Source: Desulfonatronum lacustre DSM 10312
Lineage (GTDB): Bacteria > Desulfobacterota > Desulfovibrionia > Desulfovibrionales > Desulfonatronaceae
Length of the DNA: 64,000 nt
Direction: 5' to 3'
NCBI RefSeq assembly: GCF_000519265.1
Contig: NZ_KI912608.1
Location: forward strand, 2,761,313-2,825,312
The notes under the pieces were generated by a model that saw only the letters and a program-made list of their open reading frames with translations, did no database searches and was not told the origin of the DNA. Position 1 is the stretch's first letter. Each line of letters begins with the position of its first letter. The position numbers and the translations under genes were made by a program. Positions 60,110 to 64,000 of this stretch are shown piece after piece.

Positions 60110-61678
60110 ATGAAAGCAAAAATAATTCAATTTCTAATGGTTTTAGTTTGGACAAGTTTCCTTCTGGTTGGCTGCGGGGGCAATTCGGCAACACCATCCA
60201 TTCCGCTTGCGACAACCTGCGCTAATTTGAATGGCACAAGTATTGATGATGTCACCATTACGTCCACGAAGTGGTACGAAGCCTCAGGCGATCATCCTGC
60301 CTTCTGCCAGGTGAATGCAACCCGGCCGCCCTATCTGGACATGGAAATCGATCTACCGGCAAACTGGTCCGGCAGGCTCTGGCAGCAAGGTGGAGGCGGC
60401 TTCGACGGGAGAATCACTTCAGCCATCACCACGGATGCAACGACAGGCGCTATCACCAGCATGAGTATCGCCTTGAAAGAAGGGCTTGCAGTATATGCCG
60501 CATCGAATGGCGGAAATCGCGCAACAGCTCCAGCCCAGGCGGCGCCACTGGTCTGGTCGGATGGAACGCAAGACGGCGTCACGTCGGCCAGAGACTATGC
60601 CTATACGGCATTAAGCACGACCCGTGAATTCGCCCGGGCCGTCACTCTGAAATTCTACGGAAGATCTCCAAGTCATACTTACTTTAACGGCTGTTCCAAC
60701 GGCGGTCGCAATGCCTACATAGCCGCCGATCGCTGGCCTGAAGACTATGACGGTATCGTGTCGGGCTGCATGGTCATGGACATTACAGGACAAACAGTTG
60801 CCTGGATGGATTTAGGTGCAAAGTCAGGCACAGAAACGATGCCCTCGGCAGCGCAGTGGCAAGCGGTGACGGCGGCTTCCATGGCGGCCTGCGATGCACT
60901 AGATGGCGTTACCGACGGCATGATTGCCAATCAGGCTGCCTGTGATTTCGATGCGGCCACGTTGCAGTGTGGTGAACCGACAGCGGATCCCGATCCTGCT
61001 ATCTGTTTGACTGCCGAGCAGGTGCAGACTGTAAAAGACGTCACATCCGATCTGAAACTCGGGGACGGTACGACGGTCTATTCCGGCTACAATTGGACAG
61101 ACTGGTATTCACATGTCGTTTATTATGGTCTTCTGGGCGGGGGAAATGCCTTGCTGGCGACGGGAGATGCGGCATGGTTCAGTGATTTGGCAAAACGGCA
61201 ATCCTTCATCCTGGATCATGATTACCCGATATTTCAATATGGTTTGCGCATCATCGGAGCCAATCCCGATAAAAGCAGGGTCGCGGCTTTTGTAGCGTCG
61301 GGTCGGAAATTGATATCCTGGCACGCTGGATCGGACAACCTGAGCTCGTTTAACGATCATGTTCGCAATTATTCAACCATGATGAACTTGGCCGTGGGGC
61401 AGGGCCTCACCGATCCGGAAACCCATACCCGTTTCTTTGTCGTGCCCGGAGGAAGCCACACAGACGGCGAGGACTTGACGGAGATCAACTGGTTTAATGC
61501 CATCACTCAATGGGTTGAAATGGATATCGCTCCAGAACAATTGCTTTATAACAAACGCGATAAAACAACGGGAGAACTGCTGCGCACGCTACCCGTTTGT
61601 CGCCATCCCCAGTATCCAAGATATAACGGGGCAGGCGATGTGAATGACGCGGCAAATTATACCTGTACGACGCCCTAA
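60110..61678 (+). CDS. tannase/feruloyl esterase-family lipoprotein
   Basis: 522 residues. Lipoprotein signal with FLLVGCGG (Cys about 22), then the tannase alpha/beta hydrolase: WQQGGGGFDGR (oxyanion region), catalytic Ser196 in FNGCSNGGRNA, Asp in ISWHAGSDNLSSF and His in VVPGGSHTDGED. Most family members have Cys directly after this His (disulfide to the Cys before Ser); here it is Thr. A lid domain lies between Ser and Asp. It follows the GH1 gene by 47 bases, and both act on plant or phenolic glycosides/esters, so co-expression is likely. Confidence 0.82.
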   Translation: MKAKIIQFLMVLVWTSFLLVGCGGNSATPSIPLATTCANLNGTSIDDVTITSTKWYEASGDHPAFCQVNATRPPYLDMEIDLPANWSGRLWQQGGGGFDGRITSAITTDATTGAITSMSIALKEGLAVYAASNGGNRATAPAQAAPLVWSDGTQDGVTSARDYAYTALSTTREFARAVTLKFYGRSPSHTYFNGCSNGGRNAYIAADRWPEDYDGIVSGCMVMDITGQTVAWMDLGAKSGTETMPSAAQWQAVTAASMAACDALDGVTDGMIANQAACDFDAATLQCGEPTADPDPAICLTAEQVQTVKDVTSDLKLGDGTTVYSGYNWTDWYSHVVYYGLLGGGNALLATGDAAWFSDLAKRQSFILDHDYPIFQYGLRIIGANPDKSRVAAFVASGRKLISWHAGSDNLSSFNDHVRNYSTMMNLAVGQGLTDPETHTRFFVVPGGSHTDGEDLTEINWFNAITQWVEMDIAPEQLLYNKRDKTTGELLRTLPVCRHPQYPRYNGAGDVNDAANYTCTTP

Positions 61679-61734
61679 AAGGTATCACTTCCCCAACCAA
61701 TAAATAATTTGACAGGGCAAAAAGGGAAATATGA

Positions 61735-61844
61735 TTGACAGGCGCGGATATTCACGTTTACGTTCACTTTCACCTGCCAACTCAAGACCTCCCGGAGGAG
61801 AGCATGGGACGCATAGCCAGATTTGTACGAGATGACCGACCTAC
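61735..61844 (+). repeat. 110-bp copy of the RAYT upstream region and first codons
   Basis: Matches 51305-51414 with one mismatch, including GGAGGAG and the first 14 codons of the RAYT, then stops. It is followed by GAGGGACAAAAGGGCTAATATGCTTG, a phrase common to the RAYT-linked repeats. A truncated element remnant. Confidence 0.9.
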
Positions 61845-61957
61845 GAGGGACAAAAGGGCTAATATGCTTGTTTATGAGTAACCGATTCTACCACACCCAT
61901 GCCAGAGATTACTTCAATCAGACCATAGAGTCGATCCTTCCTCATTTCTTTCTCCCA

Positions 61958-62073
61958 TGTCCGATATCCGACGTCTGATGTCCGACCACTGGCCACTGAC
62001 CACTGACTACTGACCTCTGATCCCTGCCTACTGACACCTGATCACTGCCCTCTGCCCTCTGATCACTGATTAT
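61958..62073. repeat. degenerate CTGAYNNCTGA-type low-complexity tandem repeat
   Basis: About 115 bp of imperfect 7- to 10-base units (CACTGAC, CTCTGAT, CACTGGC, CCTGATC). No open frame. The 61679-62489 gap otherwise contains only the RAYT fragment, and a short G+C-poor stretch with duplicated CCCGAACGGATAGGAT (62397-62414, 62420-62437). Confidence 0.7.
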
Positions 62074-62489
62074 GGCTTGATTTGTGTGGGTTATTCTGTT
62101 CACTTCGCTTGTGAGAAAAAGTGATACCTGGATGAGTTTTGTTCTGTTCTGCACAGGCAGGTCTGTTTGTTTCTGGAAACCGGCTTGAACCCAAAGCATG
62201 TTCTGCCTGGTCAGGGATTAGAAAAATACTGATATACCTCCATAGTGATGTAATGAGCTTCAAGTTAACTCCTTTACAGCATATTGTATGAGTACCAAGG
62301 GCTATCGATATTCTAAGGCGGGCTGTGCCCGCAACCCAAGCAGCAAGAAAAGAATGCTGCACCACTGAGCTTGTCCAAGGACTTGATCATTTGCAAGTCC
62401 CGAACGGATAGGATCGGCTCAGCCCGAACGGATAGGATGGGCGCGTGCTATCAGAATAAAAAAGGAAATACAAAACAAATAAGTTTGAA

Positions 62490-63833
62490 ATGAAAACAAT
62501 TACCTTACTTACTCAGCTTCTTAAATTCAAAAACGATTCAAAACTAACTGCTCAGAAAGTACAGGAATTGTCTCGTCAAAGGTTTACATCTTTACTGGAA
62601 ACGACCTATCACGCTTCGGTTTTTTACCGGGACCTTTACAGTTCTCACGGAATTAAACCCAGTGACCTGAGAGACATTACCCCTAAAGATCTTCCCATTA
62701 TTTCCAGAACAATGGTGTTGGATAACTTTGATGCTTTGATTACCGACCCATCCATTACCCGTAAATCGGTCGAGGAATTCCTCAGCAATGACACCAATCC
62801 GCAAAACAGATTCAGAGGTAATACGGTGATGCATACATCCGGAACTACCGGTGTTCCAGGAATATTTTTATACTCAAAAAAGGAATGGAGTTTTATAGCG
62901 GCCCTTGTAGTTGCCCGGATTTCACAGCCTGTTTTTAGGCCTTTCAATAAACTCCGGCTTGCTTTTCTTGGAAAAACCGGGGGACATTATGGAGGAGTTA
63001 CACTCACCAGTGATGCACCAAAACTTCTTTACAATACCAGTTTTTTTAACCCGGAGGATATTCAAAGCTTGATTTCCGGTTTAAATGAGTTTCAACCTGA
63101 TATCATTTCAGGATATGCAGGCACAATATATCAGCTGGCACTGGCAAAAGCAGATGGCCGGTTAAAAATTAAGCCGGAGCGTTTACAATCCTCAGGAGAA
63201 GTGCTCACAGATAATATGCGGCAGGCAATTGAAAGAGCGTTCAACCAGGATGTAATTGACTTGTATGCCTGTTGTGAATCCATTGTAATGGGTATTCAAA
63301 AAAGTGGCAGTGAGCCTTTTCACCTTTTTAATGACTGGCACCACTTCGAAGTTATTGATGAAAAAGACAACTTAGTTCCGGAAGGTACGCAAGGGTCTTT
63401 GTTGGTCACGCCTCTCTACAAAACATTGCAACCACTTACTAGATACCGTTTGTCGGACACCATGGCAATTAAAACAACTGAGCCATTCATTACGTTAAAC
63501 AGATTTTCAGGAAGAACCGGAGATACGCTCACATATATAGATCCACAAGGCATCAAACATACCATTCATCCTTATGATATGTTAGCGTTTTATGTTCCTG
63601 GATTGCGGCAATTTCAGTTTGAGCAAACCTCTCCCAACACCTTACTGCTTCGTATTTCTGTCCATGATGGTTATAGCGATACCAAACAGGTCGCAGAAAA
63701 AAAACTACAGGACATTCTTGTGAAGGTAAATATCCAAAAGTTCGTTACGGCAAAAGTAGAGCTTGTCGAAACGATAGGCGTGAATCCCAAAACAGGGAAA
63801 TTCAAAACCGTAATACCATATCTTAGCAGCTAA
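62490..63833 (+). CDS. phenylacetate-CoA ligase-like (PaaK/CapK) adenylate-forming protein
   Basis: 447 residues. N-terminal helix region HASVFYRDLYSSHGIKPSDL (about 42-61), P-loop-like VMHTSGTTGVPGIFLYSKKE (about 112-131), a PaaK-type middle domain (SGYAGTIYQLALAKADG) and a C-terminal domain with TRYRLSDTMAI and the Lys-containing NPKTGKFKTVIPY. Such proteins activate aryl or acyl acids, often within polysaccharide or pigment loci. The gene has visibly lower G+C than the left half of the window and no partner genes, so it looks horizontally acquired, perhaps from Bacteroidetes. That source is a guess from codon style. Confidence 0.75.
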   Translation: MKTITLLTQLLKFKNDSKLTAQKVQELSRQRFTSLLETTYHASVFYRDLYSSHGIKPSDLRDITPKDLPIISRTMVLDNFDALITDPSITRKSVEEFLSNDTNPQNRFRGNTVMHTSGTTGVPGIFLYSKKEWSFIAALVVARISQPVFRPFNKLRLAFLGKTGGHYGGVTLTSDAPKLLYNTSFFNPEDIQSLISGLNEFQPDIISGYAGTIYQLALAKADGRLKIKPERLQSSGEVLTDNMRQAIERAFNQDVIDLYACCESIVMGIQKSGSEPFHLFNDWHHFEVIDEKDNLVPEGTQGSLLVTPLYKTLQPLTRYRLSDTMAIKTTEPFITLNRFSGRTGDTLTYIDPQGIKHTIHPYDMLAFYVPGLRQFQFEQTSPNTLLLRISVHDGYSDTKQVAEKKLQDILVKVNIQKFVTAKVELVETIGVNPKTGKFKTVIPYLSS

Positions 63834-63850
63834 TCATGCGATAATAATTC

Positions 63851-64000
63851 CATTTTACGTGAGCCCACGGGGTCGGACCGAGCCAACCCTTTGATTAATT
63901 GAAGCAAATAGTTCAAATATGCTTGTTTTTCTCCTTAGAATGCCAATTTTGCCTTCAAAAATGCCATTCCAAGACTCCCTCTGCTGAAAACTGATTTCAC
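63851..64000. repeat. RAYT-associated sequence motifs at the window end
   Basis: GGGGTCGGACCGAG (63869-63882) is the exact complement of 53359-53372 beyond the second RAYT. AAATATGCTTG (63916-63926) and CTCCCTCTGCTGAAAACTGA (63975-63994) resemble 52366-52382, just before that RAYT. Another RAYT may start right outside the window. Confidence 0.5.

Overview
The window is G+C-rich for most of its length (roughly 60% by eye). It looks like a chromosome segment of a Desulfovibrionales-type sulfate reducer (Desulfobacterota); Desulfonatronum or a relative is my guess. This rests on gene style and combination (minCDE, cobM/cobL, larB, a beta-lysine acetyltransferase typical of salt-adapted anaerobes, GlrK/QseG/GlrR), not on a marker gene. 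No rRNA, tRNA or CRISPR array was seen.

Left part (0-25.6 kb), ordinary chromosome with accessory patches. An apparent operon runs ablB, a four-gene spermidine/putrescine-type ABC importer and a proline-racemase-family enzyme, followed by an amidohydrolase, larB and minC-minD-minE. On the minus strand is a GlrK kinase / QseG-like lipoprotein / GlrR sigma-54 activator operon. Facing away from it is a consensus sigma-54 promoter driving a tiny exported protein. Next come a small membrane ORF, an SH3 and coiled-coil membrane protein, a FeeM-like acyltransferase, fcl, cobM-cobL, an XRE-cupin regulator, an acyl-CoA ligase, a 3D-domain protein, a glycosyltransferase and a CysH-like Fe-S protein.

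Middle part (25.7-46.4 kb). A palindromic MITE, a collapsed flavoprotein/nitroreductase relic and a single integron-type gene cassette (26.75-27.45 kb) are followed by tesA divergent from a ybbA/ybbP-type ABC pair. There are two toxin-antitoxin modules. The second (RHH/PIN) lies between 155-bp direct repeats made from the 3' end of a molybdenum hydroxylase gene, followed by the intact three-subunit hydroxylase and an MFS transporter. The most unusual locus is 40.1-46.4 kb: a minus-strand operon whose central gene encodes one 1350-residue protein joining an adenylate-forming ligase, a GNAT-like region and a phenylalanine/histidine ammonia-lyase with an intact MIO motif. It is flanked by two free-standing paralogues of the GNAT-like region. 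A 250-bp MITE with a 10-bp target duplication has rewritten the last codons of this operon.

Right part (47-64 kb), a mosaic of mobile and low-G+C DNA. Two or three more integron cassettes carry attC sites but no integrase (CALIN-like), including a strongly A+T-rich P-loop ATPase. After them come one intact and two decayed RAYT transposases, a copy of the MITE inside one of them, a DUF1566 protein with an Asn-codon-rich tail like a diversity-generating-retroelement target, a C10 cysteine protease, an IS110-family element, a secreted GH1 glycosidase, a tannase/feruloyl-esterase lipoprotein and a foreign-looking PaaK-like ligase. A structured 273-bp repeat appears at 50.9 and 56.7 kb.
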